Below are positions 1-7,502 of a DNA stretch of 21,739 nt, in pieces. A model generated the notes under the pieces. That model saw only the letters and a list, made by a program, of their open reading frames with translations, did not search any database and was not told the DNA's origin. The stretch is from Methanomicrobium sp. (lineage in GTDB: Archaea; Halobacteriota; Methanomicrobia; Methanomicrobiales; Methanomicrobiaceae): positions 1-21,739 of the forward strand of contig JAFZMT010000244.1 of NCBI GenBank assembly GCA_017553245.1, given 5' to 3'. Within the stretch, counting starts at the first letter, position 1. Each line of letters starts with the position of its first letter. A program made the position numbers and the translations under genes.

Positions 1-660
1 CCGCGTCGATTCCGCCATGTATTTTGTATCGGTTACTTCCTCAAGGGTCTGAATATACCTGCCCGTTCCCGTAATAGGCTCATCCTCTATGAGACTATCA
101 AGTGTCGGCGTTATCATCTCGGGGTGATTCTGAAGGGCGAGGACTCTGTCACCGTATGAGAAACCCTGATTTTTGCAGGCTTCGTTTGTCAGCAGATGCA
201 CGGCACCCTCCGGTATCTCAAAGGTATCGCCGTGCCACTCGAAAGTCACGAATTCGCTCTTGAAGAGGCGACTGAACGGGCTTTCGGCGGCGGATGCCGT
301 CTTAAAGACCCGGTGCCAGCCGATTTCCTCATCGGGATTTCTCGTGACTTTGCCGCCGAGTACGACCGAGATGAGCTGTCCGCCGAGGCATATGCCGAAT
401 ACCCCCTTTCCCAAGGCTACGGCTTCGCGAATGAATCTCTTTTCGGCGGTGAGGAACGGATACTTATCATCCTCATAGACGTTCATGGAGCCGCCGAGGA
501 CTGCAAGAAGGTCGTATGAGTCATGACTGGGGAGAGCGTTTACCTTGGGATCGTCGAGGTAAAGATGGCTTTCGGCATATTCCCAGCCCTTTTCTTCGGC
601 AAGTCCGCGTATGCATCCCGTATCTTCGCTTGCCATATGCAGAAGCGCATGAATCCTCAT
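1..660 (-). CDS. Class I glutamine amidotransferase (GuaA/YfeJ-like), 3' end beyond left edge
   Basis: The reverse strand is open for 220 codons from an ATG at 660 to the window edge, so the C-terminus is missing. The translation has the class I glutaminase triad: nucleophile Cys91 in GICLGGQ, and His179 and Glu181 in NHPEM. A GG motif (LAVLGGSMNVYEDD, near residue 55) and an EWHGD segment near 141 match stand-alone amidotransferases of the GMP-synthase-like type. Such enzymes release ammonia from glutamine or hydrolyse gamma-glutamyl compounds; the substrate here cannot be told. The ATG directly follows the TAA of the upstream gene (GAGGAATAAATGAGG), so the GAGGA in that gene's last codons probably serves as ribosome binding site and the two are likely cotranscribed. 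It is not guaAA itself, which lies at 19974-20534. Family assignment is firm; specific function is open. Confidence 0.88.
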   Translation of the reverse strand, partial: MRIHALLHMASEDTGCIRGLAEEKGWEYAESHLYLDDPKVNALPSHDSYDLLAVLGGSMNVYEDDKYPFLTAEKRFIREAVALGKGVFGICLGGQLISVVLGGKVTRNPDEEIGWHRVFKTASAAESPFSRLFKSEFVTFEWHGDTFEIPEGAVHLLTNEACKNQGFSYGDRVLALQNHPEMITPTLDSLIEDEPITGTGRYIQTLEEVTDTKYMAESTR

Positions 661-2382
661 TTATTCCTCCGTGATTCTCATGGATCTCTCGGCATACGAC
701 TTCATTTTGCCCGCGGATTTCTTAGGCTTAGCCCAGACTTTCGGCGCAGCGGCTTCCGAGCCGCTTTCCCGCTTCGGAGTTCCGATCGCATTTACCCCAT
801 TTCCGTTTACCTTGCCCTCATTTGCCATATTCCCGTTTGTCTTATTTCCGTTTGGCTTATTTTTTCGTCTGCGGGATTTCGGCTTCTGTGTCTTACCGTT
901 CCTGCCGTTATTATCGTTTTTGACGTTACTGTCGGTTTTGCCGTTTTCGGCGCTTTTTACGTCTTTGTCGGTTTTGAAGGTTTTAACGGTTTTATCGCCT
1001 TTACTTTTACGTCCCGCACCCGACCGGTCACCCGACCTCTCATTATTGCGGTTTCTACCGCCGCGTTTATCCGAATCGTTTATTGCTTTTAAGGTTTTTA
1101 CGGATTTATCGGATTTTACGGCTTTTACGGATTTGTCGGGTTTTGCGCCATTTCGGGATTTTTCGGGATACTCCGCGGAATTTTTGGAATCCTCCGGGAT
1201 CTCCGCGGCTTCGGCTCTGCCCTTCTTATGCGTCTCAACGGCGCAGTCAAGGAAGACCTCGGCGTATCTGCCGGCAACGTCGCTTCCGAGAGTCGGTCTG
1301 AGGCTTTCGAGCCAGAGGTAGAATCCGGTCATCTGCGGCGTCCTCTTGCTCTCGACCTTGAGTTCGCCGGACTTCTTGCGGACGATCTTTAGGTATTCGT
1401 TCTTCTTCTTGGAGCGCAGGTAGATTACGGGCTCATACTCGGGGATATCGACCGCGAGAACCATCTTTGAGAACTCGTTTTTCATATCGTCATAGACATA
1501 CTTCTTCGAGTTCATGGTATAGGTGCGGTTGTGCATGAGCGACCGGATTGCCGAGGGGTAAAGGGCGCCGAAGAGGACTTTCTTTGAGACCGGCGGAATC
1601 TCGTCGGGTTTTGCCATCTCCTCCTTGCCGCCGCCGTTCATCATAATCTCAAGAGTGCGGTCGCGCTTCATATCATGCAGCTTTTTGTAGTCGAAGGGGC
1701 GTTTTATCGGTATCTTCTCGATTCCGATAAGGCGGTTGTTCTCCACCGGTTTTCGCGGAACACCGCGGATACTGTCGCGGTGCAGGACATTCTTTAATTC
1801 CTCGCAGGTCGGCGTTATGATAAGGGTGCTCTCGGTCTCCCTCATGAGCCTCCTCATTATCGACGACCGCGAAATGTCGACGGACGAGAAGAGGACAAAC
1901 GGGACGACAGCCTGCGCATAGAGGTAACTGAGGAGCTTTTTCTTGTAGTGCACCTCGGCTTCCATGTCCTTTAAGTCGGAGGCGGAGGTGACAATCTCGC
2001 AGAAGCAGATTCTGTCTTTGTAGTCGACGAAGACGATATCGAATTCGGCGATATCCTGACCGTTGCCGCGGATGTTGATGTCGCCGCGGTTTGAGTAAAA
2101 TATGCCGTTCTGACCGAGTTTTATCTCAATCGGCGGAAACGGAGCGTCCGCACCTTTTCTTACGACATATTTGACCTTGCCCGTGGTCTCGGTGAGTTCG
2201 AGGAGCATCTCGTAGATGAGCGACTCATACCATCTGCCCTCCGCGGCTCTCATCTGAGAGAGTTCGGGGGAGAAAAGTTGCGTCTTCTCAAGTTTTTTCA
2301 GATGCCGTATTGCACGCCTTGCGATATTTTTGTCGGGCTTCTTCCTGTAAAAGTTGGCATTCAGCCAGTTCAGCATTTCCAT
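661..2382 (-). CDS. Hypothetical protein with PD-(D/E)XK-nuclease-like core and repetitive basic tail
   Basis: I do not recognise a named family. I place the start at 2382 (MEMLNWLNANF, 573 aa) because AAAAGGAC lies about 8 nt upstream; the frame stays open to an ATG at 2628, but that extension only translates 15-bp spacer repeats. Residues 1-200 resemble a restriction-endonuclease fold: a helix with Glu53 (RWYESLIYEML), a strand with Asp115 (EFDIVFVD), a strand with Glu129 (CFCEIVTS), then a Lys-rich helix (YKKKLLSYLY, 146-155). The usual ExK lysine is Thr131, so the active site would be altered or the lysine moved. A second globular part follows to about residue 380. The last ~190 residues are Lys/Asn/Ser/Asp-rich and repetitive (9-residue PDKSVKAVK/SDKSVKTLK and pentads such as GNKTN, GNMAN, GNGVN) and probably disordered and nucleic-acid binding. 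The nuclease link is inference from the motif pattern. It abuts the amidotransferase gene downstream. Confidence 0.72.
   Translation of the reverse strand: MEMLNWLNANFYRKKPDKNIARRAIRHLKKLEKTQLFSPELSQMRAAEGRWYESLIYEMLLELTETTGKVKYVVRKGADAPFPPIEIKLGQNGIFYSNRGDINIRGNGQDIAEFDIVFVDYKDRICFCEIVTSASDLKDMEAEVHYKKKLLSYLYAQAVVPFVLFSSVDISRSSIMRRLMRETESTLIITPTCEELKNVLHRDSIRGVPRKPVENNRLIGIEKIPIKRPFDYKKLHDMKRDRTLEIMMNGGGKEEMAKPDEIPPVSKKVLFGALYPSAIRSLMHNRTYTMNSKKYVYDDMKNEFSKMVLAVDIPEYEPVIYLRSKKKNEYLKIVRKKSGELKVESKRTPQMTGFYLWLESLRPTLGSDVAGRYAEVFLDCAVETHKKGRAEAAEIPEDSKNSAEYPEKSRNGAKPDKSVKAVKSDKSVKTLKAINDSDKRGGRNRNNERSGDRSGAGRKSKGDKTVKTFKTDKDVKSAENGKTDSNVKNDNNGRNGKTQKPKSRRRKNKPNGNKTNGNMANEGKVNGNGVNAIGTPKRESGSEAAAPKVWAKPKKSAGKMKSYAERSMRITEE
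791..865 (-). repeat. 15-bp repeats inside coding sequence (pentapeptide tail)
   Basis: Five consecutive 15-bp units, read on the + strand as tttaccccatttccg (791), tttaccttgccctca (806), tttgccatattcccg (821), tttgtcttatttccg (836) and tttggcttattttttc (851). On the coding strand they give Asn/Gly pentads near the C-terminus of the nuclease-like protein. The unit length preserves the frame. Confidence 0.75.
1087..1140 (-). repeat. 27-bp tandem repeat x2 inside coding sequence
   Basis: Units at 1087-1113 and 1114-1140 differ at only a few positions and encode the nonapeptides PDKSVKAVK and SDKSVKTLK in the basic tail. A diverged relative (DKTVKTFKTDKDVK) is encoded nearby around 970-1010. 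Confidence 0.75.
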
Positions 2383-2790
2383 GTATATTGTCCTTTTTGC
2401 GTTTTTTACGCCGCTGTCGCTCTCTGCACAGCTACCTGTTTTCGGGCGGATCCGAATTTTTCGGCAGATCCTGTATCTGACGATTTTAATCCGAATGACT
2501 CGGATTCCCTGAATTTGAATGAATTCGGTTTGAATGAATTCGATTTGAATGAATTCGATTTGAATTATTCCGGTTGGAATGATTTCGGTTTTAAAAAGTG
2601 AGACGGGATATACGGGATATGAATGCAAAACTGCCGCTGCACTGCCGCCACAGTTGCCATGGCATTATTGCAACCGATGCAACTATTGCAGATATTGCAT
2701 GTATTTCGGGTATCGCTGTTGCAGATCGCAGGTTACGGTATTCGGATATCCGGTATCGGATATAGGTATCATCTGCCGTATTTCGCCGGA
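2383..2790. other. 408-bp spacer, repeat-rich, no gene seen
   Basis: This lies upstream of the nuclease-like gene and downstream of trmG10, both on the minus strand. It contains the 15-bp array at 2521-2595 and, at about 2640-2780, a stretch of short related words (attgcaaccgatgcaac, attgcagatattgcatg, cggatatccggtatcggata). ORFs crossing it on either strand are made from these repeats and have no ribosome binding site or recognisable product. I saw no convincing TATA box at the expected distance from 2382. Confidence 0.6.
2521..2595. repeat. 15-bp tandem repeat, five copies
   Basis: Units are gaattcggtttgaat (2521), gaattcgatttgaat (2536, and identical at 2551), tattccggttggaat (2566) and gatttcggttttaaa (2581); 2506-2520 is a weaker sixth copy. 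The array lies about 140 bp upstream of the likely start of the nuclease-like gene. Because 15 is a multiple of three, it keeps that gene's reading frame open upstream, as IQIEF pentads. Confidence 0.9.
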
Positions 2791-3744
2791 TTACTCCAGA
2801 ACCATTATCCTGCGTGTCAGACTCTTATGCACTCTCTGTTCATGATACTGAACTATCGTAAAGTGCCTTTTTGCAATCTCGCGTATATCGACATGGGTTA
2901 CTACTACGGCTCTCCTGCCTTTTTTGAGCACCCGCCGCATCTCACTCAATGAATCATTATAAAGCGCGTTCATTGATTCCGCTTTTATACAGACCGACTG
3001 ACCGTACGGAAGATCCGTGGCTATAGTGTCTACAGAACAGTCTGTTATAGGAAGTTTGGTTGAATCAACCTTTAATACCTCGGTCTGCGGGAGGTTGGAA
3101 AGACAGCCTTTCAGCATCGCAATGTCCATATCCGTGCCGACCGTGCGCATGTTGAGCATAAGCCCTTCGAGCAGTATGCCGCCCGTTCCGCAAAAAGGGT
3201 CTAATAAGAGGTCGTTTTCTTTTCCCTGCGCAATGTTTACGAGGGTGCGTGCAAGGATGGGCATCATGACGCCGGGGTGGAAAAACGCTCTGCGCATAGG
3301 ATTTCTGTATTCGTAGCTTCCGCGGTCGATTTTATGAAGGACAACGCCAAAGTAGCATGTCGTTCCCGAGAAGATCGCGCGGTACTCACGCTGCGGATTC
3401 TTAAGCGAGACCGTGCCTTTGATGCGTCCCCCCATGCACCTCTCAAGGTCAAGCTGAGATTCCGGTATCGTCGTATCCTGTATCTTTTTGACTCTGCACG
3501 CGAACGGCAGTTCGGATGTTATCGCAAGCGAATCGAGCATCTCTTTAAATCTGCCAATCTCCGCGGGACACTGCCCCAGATACGAGATTATGCAGTGCGT
3601 CATCGCAAGACGCTTCGCCGCATTAGGATCTTCGCATTCGACGACGGCGACCTGCATCCCTTTTTCAAGAATTTCGCCGATACACTCCGCTTCGGCAAAC
3701 GGCAGGGTGGGGTGTTCTCCCGAGAGTTCCAGAATCAGTTTCAT
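2791..3744 (-). CDS. trmG10: tRNA (guanine(10)-N2)-dimethyltransferase, archaeal Trm-G10 type
   Basis: The 317-residue protein matches the archaeal THUMP-plus-methyltransferase enzymes that methylate N2 of guanosine 10 in tRNA using S-adenosylmethionine. The N-terminal ~150 residues correspond to the THUMP region that binds the tRNA acceptor stem. The Rossmann methyltransferase half starts near residue 155, with SAM-binding motif I DPFCGTGGI (182-190), an acidic residue after the next strand (GTDMD, 203-207), and the catalytic motif IV DLPYG at 244-248 (the family has N/DPPYG-like signatures). Length is slightly short but complete at both ends. It is transcribed alone, divergent from the permease pair, with a TATA-like element about 45 bp upstream. 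The LPYG variant of PPYG occurs in Trm-G10/Trm11 relatives. Identification is confident from the domain order and the two motifs. Confidence 0.9.
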   Translation of the reverse strand: MKLILELSGEHPTLPFAEAECIGEILEKGMQVAVVECEDPNAAKRLAMTHCIISYLGQCPAEIGRFKEMLDSLAITSELPFACRVKKIQDTTIPESQLDLERCMGGRIKGTVSLKNPQREYRAIFSGTTCYFGVVLHKIDRGSYEYRNPMRRAFFHPGVMMPILARTLVNIAQGKENDLLLDPFCGTGGILLEGLMLNMRTVGTDMDIAMLKGCLSNLPQTEVLKVDSTKLPITDCSVDTIATDLPYGQSVCIKAESMNALYNDSLSEMRRVLKKGRRAVVVTHVDIREIAKRHFTIVQYHEQRVHKSLTRRIMVLE

Positions 3745-3783
3745 GTCTGCCCTAAATTATTGGTTCTTTGAGTGCTAAAAGTG

Positions 3784-3795
3784 ATTGTATAAGGA
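3784..3795 (-). promoter_or_regulatory. TATA-box candidate for trmG10
   Basis: On the minus strand this reads CCTTATACAAT, centred about 45 bp upstream of the trmG10 ATG. A start site about 25 bp downstream would leave a leader of roughly 20 nt, which contains AGGGCAG close to the ATG as a weak ribosome binding site. Confidence 0.45.
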
Positions 3796-3818
3796 TTGCA
3801 TAAGCAGTGCGGGACAGC

Positions 3819-3851
3819 TCCGGCAGGTCTTCGGCAGGTCTCCGGCAGCGC
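3819..3851. repeat. 11-bp tandem repeat, three copies
   Basis: Units are tccggcaggtc (3819), ttcggcaggtc (3830) and tccggcagcgc (3841), in the divergent spacer between trmG10 and the first permease gene. The copies are nearly identical and contiguous. Confidence 0.85.
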
Positions 3852-3870
3852 CGCCGAACGCGATCAATGG

Positions 3871-3880
3871 GATTTTTTAT
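3871..3880 (+). promoter_or_regulatory. Weak TATA-box candidate for the permease genes
   Basis: gattttttat ends 37 bp before the ATG at 3918, which would place initiation near 3905. The more TATA-like ctatacatat at 3891-3900 is too close to the ATG to be the core element unless the true start codon lies downstream. Confidence 0.3.
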
Positions 3881-3917
3881 CGACCGCGACCTATACATAT
3901 AGAGAGCAATTACCAAG

Positions 3918-4907
3918 ATGAAACCGAATAAGGCGATATTTCCAATCCTTGTATTCTTAGGCGGATGCAGCTACGGACCGTCATCGTCGGTAATCAAACT
4001 GGGATACGCGGACGGATTCACACCGCTTACATTTCTGTTTGCCGAGTATTTCACGGGGCTGTTTCTACTTCTCCTCATTGCCGCGGTCTGGATTGCATAT
4101 ACCTACTTAAGGCGCGGCAGTTTCGATATCGGGAGATATCTGCCCGCGGAGCGCAACTCCGACGCAGATACGCCTGCGAAACCGCGCATCGACGGACTCC
4201 TGCGCATGTTCGCCTGCGGTCTGTCGCTTGCCCTTGTCAGCACATGCTATGTAATCGCTCTTAATATGATATCGGCATCTCTCGCCGTCCTTCTGCTATT
4301 TCAGTTCACATGGATGGGCGTCATCTTCGAAGCCGTCATGAAACGCCGGTTGCCGTCGCGAAACGCCTGCATCTCGGTTATACTTCTGCTTTCGGGAACA
4401 TGTCTGGCGTCGGGAATCATCGGCGGCATCGGCAGCATGAACCCGATAGGCGTCATATTCGGGCTGGGATCGGCGTTCTTCTACACGATTAACATGTATC
4501 TCCTCGGCGATTCCAAGACTGAGATGCATCCGTTCTTCAAGAGCCTGACCACGCTTCTCTTTGCCTGCGTTGCCGTGGCTGTCATCTTCACACCCATGCT
4601 TGTCGGAAGCGGCGGCATCGACGAACTCCTAAGCCCGTCACTGATTCCCTATGCACTGATGCTGGGCATACTCGGCTGTGCCCTGCCCGTTTCCCTGTTT
4701 TCGATAGGAATGCAGAAGCTGCCGCTCGGGTTTGCGACCACCCTCAGCTCCTCTGAGCTGCCCGCGTCGATAATATGTGCGGTTCTCATCATCAACGAGA
4801 CCGTTCTGTGGTATCAGTGGGTGGGCGTCTTTATTCTGCTCTACGGCATCTCGTATCGCTATATGTTCGTGAAGGGTCGGAAGAAGCCCGTTGTTCCGTT
4901 TTCATGA
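3918..4907 (+). CDS. EamA/DMT-superfamily permease, copy 1
   Basis: The 329-residue integral membrane protein has about ten hydrophobic segments in two halves, as in the drug/metabolite transporter superfamily (EamA, RhaT-like). Helix 1 carries PILVFLGGCSYGPSSSVIK, and the C-terminal half has the EamA-like SSSELPASIICAVLIINE near residue 280, followed by the closing helix and a basic tail. A hydrophilic loop (about residues 65-95) separates helices 2 and 3. The substrate cannot be predicted; relatives export amino acids, nucleotides or other metabolites. The next gene is a clear paralogue. No strong Shine-Dalgarno site precedes the ATG (caattaccaag), consistent with a short-leader transcript. 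Confidence 0.85.
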   Translation: MKPNKAIFPILVFLGGCSYGPSSSVIKLGYADGFTPLTFLFAEYFTGLFLLLLIAAVWIAYTYLRRGSFDIGRYLPAERNSDADTPAKPRIDGLLRMFACGLSLALVSTCYVIALNMISASLAVLLLFQFTWMGVIFEAVMKRRLPSRNACISVILLLSGTCLASGIIGGIGSMNPIGVIFGLGSAFFYTINMYLLGDSKTEMHPFFKSLTTLLFACVAVAVIFTPMLVGSGGIDELLSPSLIPYALMLGILGCALPVSLFSIGMQKLPLGFATTLSSSELPASIICAVLIINETVLWYQWVGVFILLYGISYRYMFVKGRKKPVVPFS

Positions 4908-4968
4908 GGCTTGGATTATGACATTACGGCATTACGGGTTATGACACGGGTCATACGGGTAAGATAAT
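4908..4968. repeat. Degenerate ~22-bp duplication between the two permease genes
   Basis: The spacer contains ttatgacattacgg-cattacggg followed by ttatgacacggg-tcatacggg, a two-copy imperfect repeat with internal tacggg words. The second permease has no strong ribosome binding site here (gggtaagataat before ATG). Confidence 0.45.
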
Positions 4969-6015
4969 ATGAACTTTAACCGCGCTTTATTTCCTCTGCT
5001 GGTCTTTATCGGCGGCTGCAGTTTCGGTCCGCTGTCGCCGCTTGTAAAGATAGCCTATAATGACGGGTATTCGTCCGTCTCCATGATCTTCGCGCAGTAC
5101 GGCGGCGGCTGGTTCTGTTTACTGATACTTGTCCTGATTTTTACCCTCGTCAACATTCTTCCCGGCAAAAAGACCGCCGTGTCGCCCTGCGCCGATAACA
5201 CGGACGAAAAAAGCGACGAAAACGGCGAGGATAAAATTTCAAACGGCAACGCCAATGCCGCCGCGGCTGAAGACTGCTCCCCCAAGAGTCGGCTCAAGGG
5301 TTATCTGCTCCTGTTTGCCTGCGGATTTTCGATTGCGATGTGCAGTTCCTGCAACATATTTGCGTTGAACACAATCTCCGTCTCGCTCGCCGTCCTTCTG
5401 CTCTTTCAGTTCATCTGGATGGGCGTTCTCATCCAGTGCATTGTAAAAAGAACACTGCCGTCTAGGGATACCTCCGTTTCCGTCCTCATGCTCGTCACCG
5501 GCACTTTTCTGGCATCGGGGGTGCTGGTCGCAGGCACTCAATTTGAATTAATCGGCGTCCTCTTCGGTCTCGGCTCTGCCATATTCTTTGCGACCTATGT
5601 ATTCTTAATCGGGCACGTCGCCGTAAAGATTCATCCCGTATACCGCAGTTTCACGGTTATGAGCATGGCGTTGCTCTCAATCCTTGCCGTATTCGGTTTA
5701 CCCCTTGCCGAAAACGCTTCGCAGATAGATATCGGTCTGGCGCATTATGCCATGATAATCGGTCTCTTCGGATGCGCAATCCCGATGTTCTTCTTCGCAA
5801 TCGGCACACCGAAGATTCCCACGGGTGCGGCAACAATCCTCAGTTCCTCGGAATTGCCCGCCTCAATCATCTGCGCCGTCATCATCATTCACGAAACCGT
5901 AACGCCGCTTCAGTGGTTCGGCGTGGCGCTCGTCTTCTTCGGAATCGCCTACCCTTACGCATATCCCTATATTGCCGCATTATTACGGGGCGGCTCGGAG
6001 ACGGCAAAACCGTGA
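4969..6015 (+). CDS. EamA/DMT-superfamily permease, copy 2
   Basis: This 348-residue membrane protein is a tandem paralogue of the preceding permease. Shared blocks include LFPLLVFIGGCSFGP near the N-terminus, ISVSLAVLLLFQFIWMGV at the centre and ILSSSELPASIICAVIII near the C-terminus. About ten transmembrane segments are expected. It differs mainly in the cytoplasmic loop between helices 2 and 3 (about residues 65-105), which is longer and rich in Asp, Glu, Asn and Ala. The 61-bp spacing and common orientation suggest one transcript. Whether the two act as a heterodimer or as separate transporters cannot be judged; small DMT proteins of the SMR type do pair, but ten-helix EamA proteins normally work alone. 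Substrate unknown. Confidence 0.85.
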   Translation: MNFNRALFPLLVFIGGCSFGPLSPLVKIAYNDGYSSVSMIFAQYGGGWFCLLILVLIFTLVNILPGKKTAVSPCADNTDEKSDENGEDKISNGNANAAAAEDCSPKSRLKGYLLLFACGFSIAMCSSCNIFALNTISVSLAVLLLFQFIWMGVLIQCIVKRTLPSRDTSVSVLMLVTGTFLASGVLVAGTQFELIGVLFGLGSAIFFATYVFLIGHVAVKIHPVYRSFTVMSMALLSILAVFGLPLAENASQIDIGLAHYAMIIGLFGCAIPMFFFAIGTPKIPTGAATILSSSELPASIICAVIIIHETVTPLQWFGVALVFFGIAYPYAYPYIAALLRGGSETAKP

Positions 6016-6086
6016 AAACAAGCGGCAAATACGAAACGGCGTAAATACAATATCTAAACCGTGAAACCCGATAAATTGGGAAACGG

Positions 6087-6136
6087 GCTGTAGAATTGTA
6101 AAAGCTGTTGGGCTGTAAAGCTGTAGGACTGTAAAA
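6087..6136. repeat. 16-17-bp tandem repeat, three copies
   Basis: Units are gctgtagaattgtaaaa (6087), gctgttgggctgtaaa (6104) and gctgtaggactgtaaaa (6120), in the 201-bp spacer between the convergent permease and dnaJ genes. The rest of that spacer shows no gene. Confidence 0.8.
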
Positions 6137-6216
6137 AAATGAGGAAAGGAAATGAGATATTATGAATGAGATTCAGTAATTTTGAAAAATATTCTGTAAA
6201 AGCGGAAAGAAGAAGA

Positions 6217-7365
6217 TTACTTCTTCTTATCGTTCCTGCCGCCGAAGACATCCTTGAAGAATCCCTTTTTGCCCGACGACGGCTTTTTGCCGGATTCAAT
6301 CTCAAGAAGTCTGCCGTATAACTGCTTCTCCTCGTCATTGAGGTTCTTCGGAATCTCAACCTTTACCCTGACCAGCAGATCTCCGGGTCTGCCTCTTCTC
6401 TTGACACCCTCGCCCGCAATCTTGAGAGCCGTGCCATACTGGATACCCGCAGGTATCTTCAGCTCGACCTCGCGACCGTCTATGGTCTGTATGTCAACCT
6501 TTGTACCGACTGCCGCGCCTGCCGCCGATATATTGACCGTCGTCTCGAGATCGTCGCCGATACGTCTGAAGTTGGTATCCGGCAGGACTTCAATCTCGAT
6601 ATAGAGGTCGCCGTTGGGCGCACCCGGGTCTCCCGCCTCGCCGTAACCTTCCATCCTCAGACGCATGCCGGTATCGACACCCGCGGGGATTGCGACGCTG
6701 ATGGTCCTCTTGACTCTCGAGTGTCCGGTGCCGCCGCATGTCTTACAGCGCTCTTCGGGAATCTTACCGCGTCCGCCGCACTGCGAACAGGTAACCATGC
6801 TTACAAAACTGCCGAACGGCGTCTTGCTCTCGCGTTTCTCCTGACCCGTGCCGCCGCAGCGCGGACATGTGCGTGTCTTCTTGTTTGCACTTCCGGTACC
6901 GTCACAGTCGGGACACGGCTCGGTATGCATCACATCGACATCGCGTGACGTTCCCAGAGCCGCATCCTTAAGCGAGATGGTAAGACGCATGAGAAGATCG
7001 GCGCCTGCCTGAGGACCTCTCGGACCGCGTCTCTGACCGCCGCCGCCGAAGAAGGCATCGAATATATCTCCGAATCCGCCGAAATCGGCATTGAAACCGG
7101 CACCGTTGAAACCGCCGCCGCTGTACTGTCCTTTGGAAGCGTTGGTGAAGGTCTCGTGACCCATGCGATCGTACTGCGCACGTTTCTGACTGTCGGAAAG
7201 GACGCTGTAAGCCTCGTTAATCTCCTTGAACTTCTCTTCGGCGCCCTCTTCCTTGCAGATATCGGGGTGATATTTTTTGGTCAGGGTACGGTAAGCCTTC
7301 TTAATCTCCTGTTCGGTCGCCGTCTTGGGAATATTAAGGACATCGTAATAGTTTCTCGCACCCAT
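6217..7365 (-). CDS. dnaJ: Chaperone DnaJ (type I Hsp40)
   Basis: The 382-residue co-chaperone delivers unfolded clients to DnaK and stimulates its ATPase. It has the full type I layout: a J domain (residues 4-70) with the HPD motif at 33-35; a Gly/Phe linker (83-110); a zinc domain with four CxxCxGxG repeats starting at Cys151, Cys167, Cys193 and Cys207; and the C-terminal substrate-binding domains with a dimerisation tail ending in Lys. Its position downstream of dnaK on the same strand is the standard grpE-dnaK-dnaJ order, but 137 bp separate it from dnaK and that gap holds a hairpin and its own TATA-like element, so it may also be transcribed separately. Such clusters in mesophilic methanogens are generally regarded as ancient transfers from bacteria. 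Confidence 0.98.
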   Translation of the reverse strand: MGARNYYDVLNIPKTATEQEIKKAYRTLTKKYHPDICKEEGAEEKFKEINEAYSVLSDSQKRAQYDRMGHETFTNASKGQYSGGGFNGAGFNADFGGFGDIFDAFFGGGGQRRGPRGPQAGADLLMRLTISLKDAALGTSRDVDVMHTEPCPDCDGTGSANKKTRTCPRCGGTGQEKRESKTPFGSFVSMVTCSQCGGRGKIPEERCKTCGGTGHSRVKRTISVAIPAGVDTGMRLRMEGYGEAGDPGAPNGDLYIEIEVLPDTNFRRIGDDLETTVNISAAGAAVGTKVDIQTIDGREVELKIPAGIQYGTALKIAGEGVKRRGRPGDLLVRVKVEIPKNLNDEEKQLYGRLLEIESGKKPSSGKKGFFKDVFGGRNDKKK

Positions 7366-7407
7366 GTTATCGCCTGTAGATTATCGTATTTTATTCGCCC
7401 CTAATCC

Positions 7408-7415
7408 TTATAAAA
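7408..7415 (-). promoter_or_regulatory. TATA-box candidate for dnaJ
   Basis: The minus strand reads CCATTTTATAAGGA, with TTTTATAA about 45 bp upstream of the dnaJ ATG. Initiation near 7387 would give a ~20-nt leader. It is AT-rich against a GC-rich background and sits just downstream of the hairpin. Confidence 0.5.
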
Positions 7416-7431
7416 TGGATTAAAGTTTTAA

Positions 7432-7452
7432 TCGGGGTCGGTATAACCCCGA
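7432..7452 (-). terminator. Hairpin between dnaK and dnaJ (terminator or processing site)
   Basis: A perfect 7-bp stem (TCGGGGT/ACCCCGA) encloses a 7-nt loop. On the minus strand it follows dnaK by about 50 nt and is followed by the AT-rich ATTAAAACTTTAATCC rather than a clean T run, so an attenuation or RNA-processing role is as likely as full termination. Confidence 0.4.
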
Positions 7453-7490
7453 GATTTATCTGATTGATCGTGATTTACCGGGATTTGCCG
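7451..7490. repeat. 10-bp degenerate repeat, four copies
   Basis: Units are gagatttatc, tgattgatcg, tgatttaccg and ggatttgccg, with GATT at the same phase in each. They fill most of the space between the hairpin and the dnaK stop codon. Confidence 0.55.
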
Positions 7491-7502
7491 TATCGCACCG
7501 GT

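Noticed and set aside
671..1321. Hydrophobic open frames on the + strand across the nuclease-like protein's tail
   Set aside because: They are the complement of Lys/Asn-rich repeats and read as Phe/Leu/Pro-rich strings; no ribosome binding site or related protein is apparent.
2521..2595. The 15-bp array as a CRISPR or an insertion-sequence end
   Set aside because: The units are contiguous without spacers and too short, there are no cas genes or transposase nearby, and no target duplication is seen.
2383..2628. Start of the nuclease-like protein at the ATG at 2628
   Set aside because: The extension is made of spacer repeats and lacks a ribosome binding site, whereas AAAAGGAC precedes the ATG at 2382.
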